A stretch of 64,000 nucleotides of DNA, from positions 1 through 64,000 of the forward strand of contig JAMAHW010000090.1 of assembly GCA_023627715.1 (NCBI GenBank). Direction: 5' to 3'. Position numbers and translations under genes: made by a program. Shown piece after piece: positions 24,201 through 37,513 of this stretch. The stretch's first letter is position 1; the number at the start of each line of letters is the position of its first letter. Source of the DNA: Periconia sp. R9002 (lineage: Eukaryota; Ascomycota; Dothideomycetes; Pleosporales; Periconiaceae). The notes beneath the pieces were generated by a model. That model saw only the letters and a list, made by a program, of their open reading frames with translations. It was not told the origin of the DNA and searched no databases.

Positions 24201-27200
24201 ATGTCCATCCGCGTCTTAATCAAAGACTACCCGCACCGCGCGATTGCGCTGACGACGCCCACGCATGCCCTGATCCTCCGCCATTCACCCTCCTCGGTCG
24301 ACCCTTCGCACAATGGCTCCAACACAAGCCTTGCGTCCAACGGCTCCGCCGCCGCCCGCTGTATCGTCTCCTTCTCTGACATCCACTCCACCGACCTCTC
24401 GTCGTACCGCCCGATCCCCAGCGTCACCGCGCACGGCACCCTTGGCTTGATTACCGTAAACAACGATGTGTTTCTCGTCGTTGTCAACGGTTCGCGGAAA
24501 GTCGCGGACGTGCGGCCTGGTGAAACGATACAGCGCATTCAGTCCGTGGGATTTTATTGTCTGAACTCGGCGAGCTACGACAGCCTACTAAACGATGAAG
24601 TGAATCCCTACCCGACCGACACGGTGGACGAGGAGGGGTTCGAAATGGGGTTCGGCAAGGGCAAGAGCGAGGGTGCGGGTGGTGTGCTGGAACACCCGTG
24701 TCTGGCCCTCAAGAAGCTGCTGAGCGGTGGGAGTTTCTACTACAGTGGAGACTTCGACCTCACGAGACGGCTGCAGGAGCGTTCTACCGACGCCGCTACC
24801 GTTTCGATTGACAGCCTGGACGCGGGCTTCTTGTGGAACTCGTACATGATTCAACCGTTGGTGGATTTCCGGTCTAGGTTGGCGCCGCGGGAGAAGCAGG
24901 CGCTGGATCACTCGGGGATTCTGACAAGTGCCATTCGGGGGTTTGCACTTACGATTACGGTGCCGAGCTCGTCGAGTCCGATTCGTTCGCCGCGGTCAGG
25001 GCTGCCGTCGTCCATGACGCTGATTTCGAGGTTATCGTGTAGAAGAGCTGGGACGAGATTCAATGCGAGAGGCATAGACGACGATGGGAATGTCGCCAAT
25101 TTTGTCGAGACGGAAACGATTTTCTGGGCTCCCACCGGACTGTGTTTTTCCTATACTCAAGTGCGAGGTAGCGTGCCGTTGTTCTGGGAGCAAGCGACCG
25201 GTCTACTCCCGGGACAGCAAAAGATTACGATAACGAGATCTCCAGAAGCGACACAGCCGGCATTTGATAAGCACTTTGAGAACCTGGAATTGAGCTACGG
25301 CGCGCTGCATGTGGTTAATCTGTTGAGCAACGAGAAGCAAAACGAAATCGATCTGTCCAATCGGTATCGGCACCACGTGAGAAACAGCCCCCTGAACAAT
25401 GGCGGCGACAAGAGTTCACGAGAGCATGAGCTCATCAAACTCACCGAGTACGACTTCCACGCAGAAACGAGAGGTCCGGGAGGTTACGAAATGGCGAGCA
25501 TGATTTCGCAGTGGATACAGGATTCTGCGGACAGTTTTGCATATACGCTTCTGGAAGAGGTGGAAGAAAATGTGCGATCAAATGGTCAAGACTACGTCGT
25601 AAAACGACCTGCCACGATTTTACAACAAGAAGGCGTCTTCCGGACGAACTGTCTGGATTGTTTGGATAGGACGAACCTAGTTCAAACCATCATCAGCAAG
25701 ATGGCTCTGGAGCTGTTCATGAGCCACCGAGGTCTACGCCCCGGCCAAAATTTCTGGGCCATGCATTCGAGTATGTGGGCAGACAACGGTGATGCGCTAT
25801 CCAGGATCTACGCCGGCACAGGTGCTTTGAAATCATCATTCACCCGGCACGGGAAGATGTCCCTGGCAGGTGCCCTCGCAGATGCGCGCAAGAGCGCAAC
25901 GAGGATGTATATCAACAATTTCGCCGACAAGGGCCGCCAAAACACGATAGACATGTTGCTAGGTCGATTAATGGGCCAGGCTCCTGTCCATCTCTATGAT
26001 CCCATCAACGATTTCGTCGTCGCGGAGCTGAGTAGACGGTCTGCGGAGTACACGGAAACAGAGGTGATACATATGCTCGTGGGCACGTTCAACCTGAACG
26101 GAAAGACAAATGGTCTTCACGACGACCTATCGCCTTGGTTATGCCCTAATGTGGACCCGTCCCAGCAGTGTCCGGAGATTGTGGCGGTTGGGTTCCAGGA
26201 GATTGTCGAGCTCAGCCCGCAACAGATCATGTCGACTGATCCCGCGAGACGCCAGGCGTGGGAGGCGGCCGTGAAGAATTGTTTGAATGCGAATGCCGCG
26301 AGGCACGGTAAAGACGAGTACGTTTTGTTGAGGGGTGGTCAGCTGGTTGGTGCGAGTTTATCTGTCTTTGTGCGAGCGGGCTCATTGAAGTTGATCAAGA
26401 ATGTGGAGGGGAGTCTGAAGAAGGTATGCATTGAACTCTGATTTACAGGATGAAATACTAACCATTGTAGACGGGAATGTCGGGCATCGCTGGGAATAAA
26501 GGCGCAGTGGCTATTCGCATGGAGTACGCAAACACTTCAATATGTTTTGTCACGGCCCATCTCGCAGCTGGATTCGCAAACTACGAAGAGCGGAATCGCG
26601 ATTACAGGACTATCAGTCATGGATTGAGATTTCAGCGAAACCGTTCCATCGAAGACCACGATACGGTGGTCTGGCTGGGTGATTTCAATTACCGTATCGG
26701 TTTGAGCAACGAGAAGGTGCAGAAGCTGTGTCATGTTGGTGATCTTGAGACGTTGTACGAGAACGATCAGGTATGTCAAGATTGCTCTACATATCCAATT
26801 AAACAGGTCACTAATTTGCTCCCAGCTCAACCTCCAAATGGTTGCCGGATTGACCTTCCCCTTCTACAGCGAGGCCCGCATCACCTTCCTCCCAACCTAC
26901 AAGTACGACATTGGCACCGATACCTACGACACTTCAGAAAAAGCCCGCATCCCCGCCTGGTGTGACCGCGTCCTCCGCAAAGGCGACAACATCCGGCAGA
27001 TCAACTACGACGCCGCACCTCTCCGCTTCTCCGATCACCGTCCCGTCTACGCCACCTTCCAATGCCGCATCAGCAAAGTCGACGAGAAGAAGAAAGAGAG
27101 CCTCAGCCAGGAGATCTACAGCCGGAGGCGGGAAGCCGTAGGAGACATCAGGCCCGGAGAGGGCCTCGACGAAAGCGACGACGAAGACCTCCTCGGGTAC

Positions 27201-28181
27201 GAGAGCGTAGAACCCGGTCTACCACCCGCAAGTTCCGACCGCAGGAAATGGTGGCTCGACAACGGACTCCCAGCGCGCTCCCGCGTGCAAGCCCCCTCCA
27301 ACGACCACTTCCCCAACCCCAACAGGCCCAGCAACCCCTTCACACCGTCCCCAGAGCCCGACTGGGTCGAAATCAAACAAATGGGTTCATCCCAAAAACC
27401 CACACCCCCACCCGCACGAGGCACAGCGAGGGCGCGTACGCTCGACTTCAGCAATCCCTCCTCCACCACCACAACCTCCCCATCCGGCCGCCAGCCCCGC
27501 AAACTCGCCGCACCGCCCTTCATGCCCAACTCCTCAACCAACACATCCACAACCTCCTTCTCCTCCTTCTCCGACACCCCCTCTCCCAACGGAACAACAC
27601 CCCTCAAGCGCGCCACCTCATCCGCATCCACCCACTCCCTCCCACCTAACCTCCACCGTCTCCCACCCCGACACCCCCTCCAAACATCCTCCTCCTCCTC
27701 ACAATCCCAACAACAACAACAACCACTATCCACCCTCTCCAAAGAACTCAACCGCAAACCCGCACCCCCCATCCCGACCAAAAAACCCGCTCTCCAGTCC
27801 TCATCCTCTACCTCAACCTCTACACCACAGCCGCAGCAGCAGCAACAGAGATACCGCGACTCCCCCTCCCCCCCACCTAACACAAAACCCACTCTCCCAC
27901 CGCCCCGTCGCAGCATGGCTGCGCCGCCTCCTTCAACTTCGCTCGATCGCAAACCGCTCATCCCTTCCTCGTCTACGAAACCGAAGAGGGCTATGGCGCC
28001 CCCGCCGACGAATCTGTTGGATTTGGACGAGGAGGATAGACCGCCGCTGCCGCCGCGGACGGGTACGGGTACGGGTACGGGTACGGGGATGGGAGGAGGG
28101 GTGGTGAATTTGATGGATGATTATGAGGGGGTAGGGGGAAGGGGTGAGGAGGGGGGGTGGGAGGTTTTGAGGCCTGTTTAG
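24201..28181 (+). CDS. Synaptojanin-like inositol polyphosphate 5-phosphatase
   Basis: Two-domain phosphoinositide phosphatase (yeast Inp51/52/53 type), acting on PI(4,5)P2 and PI4P in endocytosis and membrane traffic. Exons 24201-26423, 26471-26770 and 26826-28181 give 1292 aa. The N-terminal SAC domain carries the catalytic CLDCLDRT with Cys484 and Arg490. The 5-phosphatase domain runs from about residue 625 to 925, with GTFNLNGK (Asn631), FQEIVEL, WLGDFNYRI (Asp812, Asn814), PAWCDR and SDHRPV (Asp911, His912). All key residues are there. The last 330 residues are Pro/Ser-rich with polyGln stretches and a (Gly-Thr)n run, suited to binding SH3 partners. The introns are short (47 and 55 bp) and both fall in the phosphatase domain. 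Confidence 0.95.
28059..28086. repeat. In-frame hexanucleotide repeat (ACGGGT)n
   Basis: About 4.6 units of ACGGGT in the phosphatase tail, encoding Thr-Gly repeats. Length change by whole units would keep the frame. Confidence 0.8.
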
Positions 28182-28246
28182 GAAAGGGGTGTGGAGTGGG
28201 GTTTGGATTTTTTTGTTAAGGTGCGATTGTAATTGGGGGTGGTTCT

Positions 28247-28282
<36 letters not shown>

Positions 28283-28900
28283 ATTTGGCAAGATCGGGAA
28301 ACATTCCGGGGGGTTTTTTTTTTTGAAATCAAGAAAATTCCCTCCTTGGAATGTGCATGTAGGCCGCAAGAGGGGGGAAAAAAATGAAGCGGTCACATAT
28401 GTAGTTCGATAATGGCGTATGAAAGAAAAAACAACAACAAAGCGAATGAGTGAATGCCATGGGGGAAAATACATGGCTTTTTATTATGAATTTTTTTTTA
28501 TTGTGTTCGTTGGTGTTTTGGTGATTGGTGTTTTGAGATGATTGGGATGAAGTGATACTACTACATATGTATGTATGTTGATGTGTGTAAAACGATTGAG
28601 AGGGGCTCGAACGATGGCGTGGTGATGGTAGATGAGAGAGAGTGTGTGAGAGGGCGTAGAGAGAGGGAGGGTTAGGGGGAGGAGAATGCTCGTGTGTTAC
28701 TGCTATCGATTCTTCTTTTCGCATTTCATCTCCTTTTTCTCTCTCTCTCTATGCATCTAGAAAGGAAGCAAAGAACCTCACACACTCAATTACAGGGGGG
28801 GGAAAAAACCAATTCAAAAGCCGCCTAATCGCGGTTTCCGGTAACTTTGTATTTCACACCACACCCCCAAGAAACTAATAACCTACTTCTACTCGACTCC
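28182..28900. other. Intergenic between convergent genes, with (GA)n
   Basis: 720 bp between the 3' ends of the phosphatase and eIF3b genes. Contains a (GA)15 microsatellite at 28251-28281 and further GA-rich sequence near 28630-28680. No gene. Confidence 0.6.
28251..28281. repeat. (GA)n microsatellite
   Basis: Fifteen uninterrupted GA dinucleotides, in the 3' flank of the phosphatase gene. Confidence 0.95.
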
Positions 28901-31240
28901 CTACGAAATCACCTCCTCGCTCTCCTCGATAATCTCTTCGACAATCTCCTCAATCTCCTCGGCCTCGCCGTCGACGTCGCGCAGGACCTTGCCGTCGTTG
29001 AGCTCGATGACGGCGCCCTCCTCCTCGAGCATCTCGCGCATCGACTGGCGCCAGGCGTTCCACTCGGCGAGCAGGCGGCGGCGGGCCTCGATGACGGCCT
29101 TGTCGGCCGTGTTCTTCTTGGCCGTGTCCTGCTCGTCGAAGACTTTGCTGTAGTTGCGGAGGTTCTTGCGGATCTCGGCTTGTTCTTCCTTGGACAGGAG
29201 CGTCGGGGGTCGGGGCCGCCAGAGGAGCTGCTTGAAGTTTTCGATGGCGTCTTCGCGGAGGAGCGTGCCTTTGAAGTCGTAGAGGTGGTAGCCGTTTTCC
29301 ATCTGTGCCAGAGAGTCGTGTTAGTTGGATGTGGTTTTTCTAAGAGAGAGTGTGTTTCAGTAAGGGTATGTGACTTACGCGGTGACGGAATGCCGAGGCC
29401 ACGGTCGCAACGTAGCGGCCTGACGGGTCCCACTCGATATCGGTAACACCGTAGTGTTCGGCCTGGGCTATGTGCTGGAGGTTGGCATGGAGTTCCTTCT
29501 CGCCCTTCTCGGAATCGTCCTTGGGCTTCTCGAAGCTGAGATCCCAGAAATCGAGGTCGTGGGACTGCTGCGACTGGAGGGTTGCAATCACGACGAAGCG
29601 GCCCTTGGGCGACCAGTAGATGGCGTTGCTGTTCTTCTTGTCCGTGGTGCGGATGTGACGGAAGTTGCCGACACCTCCACCCTTGATCTTCTCGGGAGCA
29701 AAAAAGGACACGGCTGTCTTGGGAGGTACTGCGCTTTGAGCGGGCACTTCGCCCGTAGTGATCAGGACGAAACGGTTACCCTTGGGCTCCCAAGCAAAGT
29801 TGATGACGGTATCCTTGATGGAATCTACGACTTCGACGGGTACACCCTTTTCTTTCACGCGGAAGATCTCCAAGTTGGTGGCCATGGATTTCTTGGACTT
29901 GGAGTGGCGGTCGACCTTGACGCACACGTACGCGGCCTCGGATTGCCAGTGAAGTTTGGCATCCGAGACGTTGAAGAGGTTCCGCGTACGCACAATCTCC
30001 TTGGAGGGAATGGACATGAGACCGACCTTGGCGGGGTTGCTGCCGAGCTCAGGAGTCCAGTAGCAGAAGAGCTGCTCGTAAGTCTTGACACCCTCACGCT
30101 TGGGAGTGGCAGGCGCCCACTCAAAGTCCATCACACCCTCAATCTTCACCGAGGTCTTGTCCAGGAGGTTCATGCGTGGGAGTTCGTAGACAGAGATGGA
30201 TTGGCCTTGGGTCATGCGAGCAACGTACTTGTCGTCGGCCGACCACTTGAACGTCGGCCACTGCATCTTCTTCTTCACAGGGTTACCCTCGGCGTCGGTC
30301 GATGTGGGTACATCGAGAGTAGCGAACGAACGAAGAGGCTTGCCAGTCGCAATGTCCCAGATGATGTAGTTCTTGCCATCTTCCTCGAGCGACAGGGTGG
30401 GAACGGGGTGGTTCTCGTCCACCTGCAGAGGACGATGTGACCAGGTGGTGAAGTAATTCTCGCCGGGCGAGAAATCCACCAGGTTGACGCCGGGGTGTGC
30501 GAATCGCTTTTGCCTGTCCCACTTCTTGCCTCCCCACAGCTGCACACCCTGGGCGTGCATCGAACACAGGTAAGTGCCCTGGGGCGACCACTGCACAAAC
30601 GACTCGGTCCAGTTCTCACGATCGACCACAGGTTCCGGCGCATCCTCCTTGTTGTTCCAGAAAACACCGACCTTTTCTCCACGGAACATGACCATCTGGT
30701 CACGACCCTCGGGATCGCCGAGCCACGATCGCAAATGCTCGTTCTGCTTCAAGGGCTCAATTTCAGGCGGGGTATATTCCTCCTCAATGCGACCCTCACG
30801 TCCGAAGCGGTCGATATCTGTGAGCTTGTTCACAAGCATGGTGTGCTTCTTGTCTAGCGCGGTGAGGTGGAGCTGCTTCGTAGCGGCGATGGCCTCGCTG
30901 GGGGCGTTGTATTCCACAAAAGCATATCTAACACCGCATAAGTATCTCGCATTTACTCCACTGCCAAAGTGACATACCCTTCCGTCTTGCCGTCTTCGCC
31001 GACAGGCATGTGCACGCCATCATCCTTGACCCTGCCCACCGTGTTCAATTTTCTCAGAATGAACTTGACGAGTTTGCCCTTGCTGTCCTCGGGGACCACG
31101 GGGAGGCCATCGATGACCACGAAAGCGTCCAACCCCTCGTCTAGGCGCACCTGGTATTGCTCTTCGAGATCGGTAAAATCGACTTGAGACTCGTCAAATT
31201 CGTCGTCCTCCATGGGGAGGTTCTCGTATGCGGTGGCCAT
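28901..31240 (-). CDS. PRT1: Translation initiation factor eIF3 subunit b (Prt1)
   Basis: Scaffold subunit of eIF3, which recruits the 43S complex to mRNA in the cytoplasm. Exons 30978-31240, 29379-30927 and 28901-29302 (minus) give 737 aa, the normal length. An acidic N-terminus is followed by an RRM (about residues 40-125, with [10 protein letters not shown] and YAFVEY rebuilt across the first intron). The central WD40-like propeller (about 150-600) has repeats such as [31 protein letters not shown] and [13 protein letters not shown] helical C-terminus with [12 protein letters not shown] binds other eIF3 subunits and ends in an acidic Glu/Ile-rich tail. Conserved essential gene; all junctions are unambiguous. 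Confidence 0.96.
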
Positions 31241-32148
31241 CTTGGATCGGTGTGTTGCTTTTCGAAGTGGTGGGGTCGTCGCGTCTTTTCTTGACGAAAT
31301 TCCAGTGTGCCGCCGCAAAGTTCGATTACGTAAGTGTGGCGGTGCATCCGCTAGAACTTAAACCACTCCCATGAAGTGAATCATTGATTTCTGTAGAAAA
31401 TCTCAGCATGCAATAAATAGTAAACTCACATACAAGATTGTTTCCCGCTATCTCAAGAACCATCCCCTATCCCAAGCCAACGTACCAAATTTTTAAAATC
31501 ACAACAATAGACGCATTGATATAATAAGGACGTTTCAAATCATTTCATTCACTCAAATTCCCCTTTTTGTATAGACAGACTCCGCACCCGTCCACCTTTC
31601 TTTCGCTACAATTCCCGATTCTTCTTCGCGAAATGTAAACAAGGGGACCTTTTTCTGCTTTCCCCTCCACGGGACATTGGACTGATTGATGAGTAGGTGG
31701 ATAATAGCAATCGATAGGTAAACATAATGTGATGATGTGATAAATGTGAACGAGTAATATGAACGCCTGAGATCGCCATGCCGCGCCATGCTGAGTGGAT
31801 AGTAGTAGAAGTGATGATGCGAATTTGTGAGGAAGAGGAAGAGATGGAGGTACGAGGGATGAGGAAAGACAAATGAGGAAAAGCAAGAGTGGGCAGAATA
31901 TCTGGAGGTGTAAATGGGAAAGGAGGACCAACGCATGAGTAACGTTGAGGTGTCGTGATGACGCCTATTATGATCATGGTGGTCGGTGTGGTGGTGGTAA
32001 GCATCATTCATTCCCGTCACGTGATAGCAATGAGCTATACATGCATGTGTACTCCAAAACATGCCTTTGAATGTCATGGTGCAATTCGTCAATCCAACAA
32101 GGAAAAGAATAGACAGCCATGTCTTCTTTTCTCTCAACATAATTAGCA
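31241..32148. other. Intergenic, eIF3b promoter and SWIB gene 3' flank
   Basis: 0.9 kb between two minus-strand genes. Open frames on the minus strand at 31545-32149 are Ser/His/Ile-rich without features and are not called. I see nothing else. Confidence 0.5.
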
Positions 32149-33267
32149 CTACTCCACAATCTCATCTACAGCGTAGAGGTTTTGATTGAGGATCTTGTTC
32201 ATGGTGAACATGTGGACGCGGTCTTGCTTGAACACGGCACGCATGGCATCGTCGCAGCGGATTTGGCGCTTGTCGTTGGGATCCTGTAGCTCGCGCTCTT
32301 TGACGTATTCCCAGATCTTCTTGACGGTTTGCGGACGGGAGAGCTGTAGAGGGGAAATTTTCAGTTTCACTGCGTCAAGATCGTGGGTCTGGCCACGAGG
32401 AGATAGACTTACCTGTGTCTCACCCAGTAGTTCGGAGAGGGGCTGTGAAAGCGCCATCGGTTTCTGCGGTCATAATGTCAGTACAGGGCAATTTCTGCCA
32501 CCATTCTGTGGTACTAAGGTAGGTATTCGCTGCCCAGTAAACACGTACGTGGAACCCTCCCTTGCGGTTAGGACTCTTCTTTTCGGCACCGCTTCCACTG
32601 CCAATGTCGCTATCATCCTCATCCTTGACGCGGTTGGAACTCTTCTTCTTGGTCTTCTTCTGCTTCTGAAGCGGGGCCTTCTTCTTTGTGTTACCACCCC
32701 GCGTCGACCGCGCTCTACCCCTCAAGTTTTCCTCTGCCTGCAGTTTGGCAGCGAATGCCGCATCCTCATCCTCTGTGCTCCTGACTTTCTTGTATTTCTT
32801 CTTGGGTGGGGAATTCTCAGGCTCGGAGAGAACAGACTCTTCGTCTTCGGTGGTGCCGCGCTTTTTGGAAGGAGATGAGTGGTGGCCGTTGGTGATGGGA
32901 GGAGCTTCGACGCTGGGGACTGGAGGTTCGGATTCTGGGACGCCATTCTGCGCAGCATTGAACTTGTCAAACCGGAGCATGATCAGATCGGTGATGGCAT
33001 TCTATTGGTGAGTAAATCAAATCAGCGGTACTCTACAGCAAAGGCAGTGAATTGGGGGCAGAGCGAACCTTTTGGTCGGATATGTCATGGTCAAGACGTT
33101 CTTGGAGGCCTTTTCGTATGCGCTTGGCGGAAATTGTGTTGAGGTCGCTGTTTGCCAGAATGCTGTCAATTATGGCAGAATACCTCTGGGTGGTTTGCGG
33201 AGACAGAGCTGCGAATGGAAAAAGTCAGTAAGGTGAATCAAGATTGGGGCGCACACTCACCAGCCAT
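32149..33267 (-). CDS. DEK_C-SWIB domain protein (Uaf30/Tri1-like)
   Basis: Nuclear chromatin-associated protein; yeast Uaf30 is part of the RNA polymerase I upstream activation factor. Five exons (minus): 33261-33267, 33069-33208, 32549-33001, 32413-32463 and 32149-32343, giving 281 aa. The first exon is only 7 nt (ATGGCTG). The N-terminal DEK_C-like domain (about residues 8-65) reads YSAIIDSILANSDLNTISAKRIRKGL. An acidic and Lys-rich linker (70-190) with several KKK clusters could give nuclear import. The SWIB domain (about 195-278) is spread over exons 3-5: KPMALSQPLSELLGETQ, then LSRPQTVKKIWEYV and MNKILNQNL. Donor GTTCGC of intron 2 is weak, but the join rebuilds the conserved helix. Choice between Uaf30 and Tri1 is not possible here. 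Confidence 0.9.
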
Positions 33268-34601
33268 GGTTGCTGGTGGAGCTGCAGCTCTTCGTGGAAG
33301 TGGTGGTGGTAAGATGGCCGGGGCGCAAAACGACTGCGACGTGTAGGCGTCGGATACAGGCACGGGTGCAGTATCAGTGTGGATTCGCTATGTGTGTAGC
33401 TGTGGGAGGGTCAGCAGCGCGTGGGATGGAAGGCAGATGCACGTCAGGCGCTGAGCCTACCAAGTGAGTATATAGTGAGGGTGTAACTGGTTGTATGGGC
33501 TCTAGCGGAAGCTTGAGTTGTAGAAGCGTGGAAAGAAAATCAAGAGTCCAAGGAGAGAGAGAGAAATATGGGAGTGGCAGAAGGTAAGAGAAGCGAGGCC
33601 AGGCAGAGCAAGGGCAAGACAGGTGAGAGACAGCTCTCAGATGATGATTGATGGTGGTGATGATGGAGATGGCTCGTCTGAGACACGGCGCGCGCGTGCA
33701 GTAGGGTAGAGGTAGTTTTAGTGGGGTCTCCGAGGTACCGCAGCCCAGTAGGTCCTGTACTTGTGTGTAGATCAATCCCAGCGAATGGTGGTGCGTTGCG
33801 CAGAGCAGAATGGCAGGGTATGTGGTATTCCTATTGATCGCTAAGGTAACCGTACCGCGCGTGCGGGGGATAGACGGCGATGCTGTCTTGTCCTGTCCAA
33901 GGCTGGATGGCTCGATGGGCAACAGAATGGCAAGTAGACAAACGGCGTGTGTTTGCGTGGGGGGCGGCAATTCAACACCACCAAAAGAGGTCAAAGAAGA
34001 AAGAGCACGCGCGTAGCAAACAAGCTGCGTGCCCGTCTGTGTGTGCGACAAACAAAAAAGGGTGGATGTATGGTAGCGAAAAAGGTGAGGTTTGCTCCGG
34101 TTTGCTCGTTTGTCCCCAACCAGACGTCGTTCAATGGTCAGTCAATCAATCCATTCGGGAGAGACAATCGCCTGGTCCAAGCGTCCCCAGCCACTTCAGT
34201 CCGTTTACGGAAGAATGCCATTGTTCCTTTTGATGCCGCCGCATCTAGGCTATCCGGTGTTTGTATCATGTTTATTTATTTATTCTGTCAAGTCCATGCT
34301 TGGATGCACAGGCTTCGAATTACTCCTCTACATGTTGAAAGACATACAGCTCAGAACCCAAGTAGCCTGAATACTTACCCAACATCTCACACCCCGCCAT
34401 TACACAGATCAATTCGTACATATTGAAGAACAGCAGTACACCAGCGACATGACCGCCCCAAAGTTTTCTTGACATCTCTATATGCTTCTTTTACACTTTT
34501 ACTGCACTGTTTATAAAATGTACTAAAGGGAAGCGTGGTATATGTACGACTTCCACCTTCTACCTATTCAATTCTATAGTCCAACAACAGTCCAGACAAC
34601 T
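33268..34601. other. Intergenic, 1.3 kb upstream of SWIB gene
   Basis: No gene that I can support. A 225-codon frame at 33374-34051 (minus) has low-information Leu/Ser/Pro/Thr/His composition and no motif. The stretch likely contains the SWIB gene promoter and recyclin 3' sequence. Confidence 0.5.
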
Positions 34602-37513
34602 CTACATAACCCCACACCCCACCCCATACATCTGCTTCTCCACCGCGCCTTTGATCTGATACCAGTCCGCCCGCCGCTCCGCAAACTCATACACCTCCTC
34701 GGCTCGAAAGATGCCATGATACCGATCCGAGTCGGCAATAATGGTCGCGATTTCTTTCGCGTGGTTGGGGTCGATGAGGTAGATTTGCGACATTTCGCGG
34801 AGCGCGGCAAAGTACTGCGTCAGTGATTTGTTGCGCAGCGAGACAATGTACGTGTTGTATGCGTTCATGTCGCTAGGTGCAAGTGTCAGCGGCTTTTTTA
34901 CGAGGATGAATGGCTGGGTTGTTCGGGTGATGGAGTGGGAAGAATTTGCGAGATGGGACATACCTGATCAACTTGATCGCGCCCTCGACGCTGATTCTTT
35001 GCCGCTTGAGGTGTTTACACAGCGCCGTGAAGAGTCTCAACCCCACTTCCTGGTTAAACACGTCCAGCACCGTCTTATCTGTGCTCCCTACCAGCATACT
35101 CGTGTGCGACGATACCATATCGATGATCCTTCTCGCGGCATGGCTAGGTCCAATGTCAAAAACCTGCGCGACGCCGTTGGGTCCGACCACGGGGTTGAAA
35201 TCGGTGGGAAGCTGCATGCTGCCGCAAATGTACTCTACTTCGTCCATGAGCACATCGATACCTTTGTTGAGTCCCGCTGCCACGCGCTCGTCTAGCATTT
35301 GCTCGAAGCGCTTCTTTTCCTTGGCCGCGGGGCTGAGGAAGTCGTCTTGGTCGGTTAGTTTGGCGGCGACCAGTTCTTGCAGGTAAAAGACTTCCACCAT
35401 TTGTTGGATTAGGTCTCCGACGTTTACGAGCTCGAGGAAGGCGACGAGAGGGGCGACGCCCTCTTTGCTGTGATCAGTGACTTCTCGGGGCTTGTATGCA
35501 GCCATGTGATTGACGGCCTTGTCGAACCCGGGCTTCATGTGTCGGCCTCCTAGGGTTTGGAGTAGGCTGATGAACATGAGTTCGCACTGCTCCTTGGCCT
35601 CTTCGCCTGACTGGCCACCGAGCCTCACGAAACGTGCTGCTCTCTCTAGACTCGCCTTGCAGGTGTGGGTGAGGTTCAAAGCCACTTCGATGCTGAATAG
35701 ACTGCGAATACCTTCGAGCCGGGAGTTCATGATGGCGGCTTTGGCAGCAAGCTCCGACGTGGGGGCCTCCAGGGGCTGCGGTGATGCCGAGCGTTCACTA
35801 GGAACAGGAGTAGTAGATCGTGAGGGCGTATTTAGACTGCTACCGTTCAATGTCGCCCCAGTAGATGTGGGTTTGGGGGTGCTAGTTGTTCCGAATGTGG
35901 GGAGTACGTTGACAGGTGCCATGACCACTTTCTTGAAAGATGACATGAAGTCGCGCTTTGCAGCTTGCCGACTAACATTTGACATGAAGAACGACTCTGC
36001 GCTTTGCTCCTCGTCTATTAATCGCTTCTCCCATGCATCCACTTCCGCCGAAGTTTTCCGTTTGAAGTAGTCCGTCTCCTCCTGTAGATACAAATCGACA
36101 TGCTGCTCGAAACAGCGGTAAATGATCCGCATAGCCTCGTCCTTAAAGTCCGGGCGTGAGGCACGTGTCGGTTGTATTGACATGGCCAGCTGCAATGCTT
36201 GGTCAAGAACTCCAGACACAGCCTTTAGATAAATGTCTATGCTCACATCATGAGCCTCATCGAATAGAGGTGTAATGTATTCGGAGATGACATCTTCAGC
36301 AACACGTTCAAGGAAAGGCAGCATGACGTCCACAGACGGAGGAAACACGCGGTCGATCAAAGCCGCTTCTTCGCTCAGAGTGACAGCCAGTCCCTTGAAG
36401 AAATCAAGCGAAGGTTGAAGCGAGATGTTGCCATGGCCTGCCACACGTATGCAGTCGGCAGGATTGCCTAGTTTCTCCTTTTCCAGCATTAACGGGTGGT
36501 TGTGGATGAAGGAGTCAATGGCAGCTGCACCCCCGTTCAAAGACACGAGAACATGTGCATATCTCTTCATCCGCCCATCGAAGTCCTTGAAGTCGTAACC
36601 TTGCTCAAATTCACGAAGCGCGGCGTTCTCAAAGATACCCATCATCGTGTCTAACTTTTGCTCACGCTGATTCCACCCCTGAGCAAAATCACTCTTCGCA
36701 AAGATCTTCAGCTGAGCCAGCATCACGGCTTGTTGTTCGGGGTCTCGATACGTCCGAAACAGTATAGGATCGGTGTGACTCTGTGATCGGGCAAGATCAA
36801 AATAGTAAGGTGCCAGAGCTCCGTAGATCTTGCCGTATTCCCGTCGTGCCATTCCTCGGATAGATTTGGCCTGCGAAATCACTTTCAGCGCCAGTTGCGG
36901 ATCCATGGTATACGCCTGGACAGTGGGCGACACGACCGTTCCGGATGGCTGTAGCGTCATATCGTCGAACCCGCGCTCCAATGCCCCCGCTTGGAGTCTT
37001 CCTCTATCATCCACCGATTTTCTTTGCCTTTCCTCCTCAATCCCAGCATCGAAAAGCGTGGTGCTCGTCCTCCCCTGAGGAGCGGCCGGTGCAAGACCAT
37101 TCGCTCCACCGGGCAGAGCGACCCCTGACCTGCGCGCTTCCTCTGCCCGCCGCACCTCCTCTTTCTTCCGCATAATGTCTTCGAACCTCTTCCTCGCCTC
37201 TACCTCGTTCCAGCAGTCCATGCTCTTGAGCCTCTGTATCCACCGGGTATCATCATACACCATCTCCAGCATGCGTTTCGAGGTTCGCGCAAATCTGAAC
37301 ATGTCGGGGATCGGCAGGTAATCGAGGATTGTATTGATGAGTTCTATATCACTATTACCAACGTGATTTCATTGAGCTTCAACGTGAGGGAGTGGCCATA
37401 CCTGCTGGTAGCACGGCTTTCGAGTCCTCCACCAGCGATGCGTTGTGCAGCGCCGCCAGGGCATTGTGCTGCCCAGGCACCACCGCCCGCTTGAAGTTGG
37501 ACCGCGTCGCCAT
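34602..37513 (-). CDS. RCY1: Recyclin-1, F-box plus Sec10-like domain
   Basis: F-box protein of endosome-to-Golgi and plasma-membrane recycling, with a C-terminal exocyst Sec10-like module. Exons 37402-37513, 34964-37343 and 34602-34872 (minus) give 920 aa, close to yeast Rcy1. The F-box lies at about residues 36-80 (ELINTILDYLPIPDMFRF, then DDTRWIQRLKSMDCW), rebuilt across intron 1. Residues 140-910 are mainly helical and match the Sec10/Rcy1 pattern, including FIHNHPLMLEKEKLGNP and YEFAERRADWYQIKG near the end. A Ser/Thr/Pro-rich insertion sits at about 455-505. No membrane segment. The start ATG at 37513 is the only one that leads into the F-box. Confidence 0.88.

Noticed and set aside
33374..34051. 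225-codon open frame on the minus strand
   Set aside because: Low-complexity Leu/Ser/Pro/Thr translation upstream of the SWIB gene, with no domain, splice or start context.
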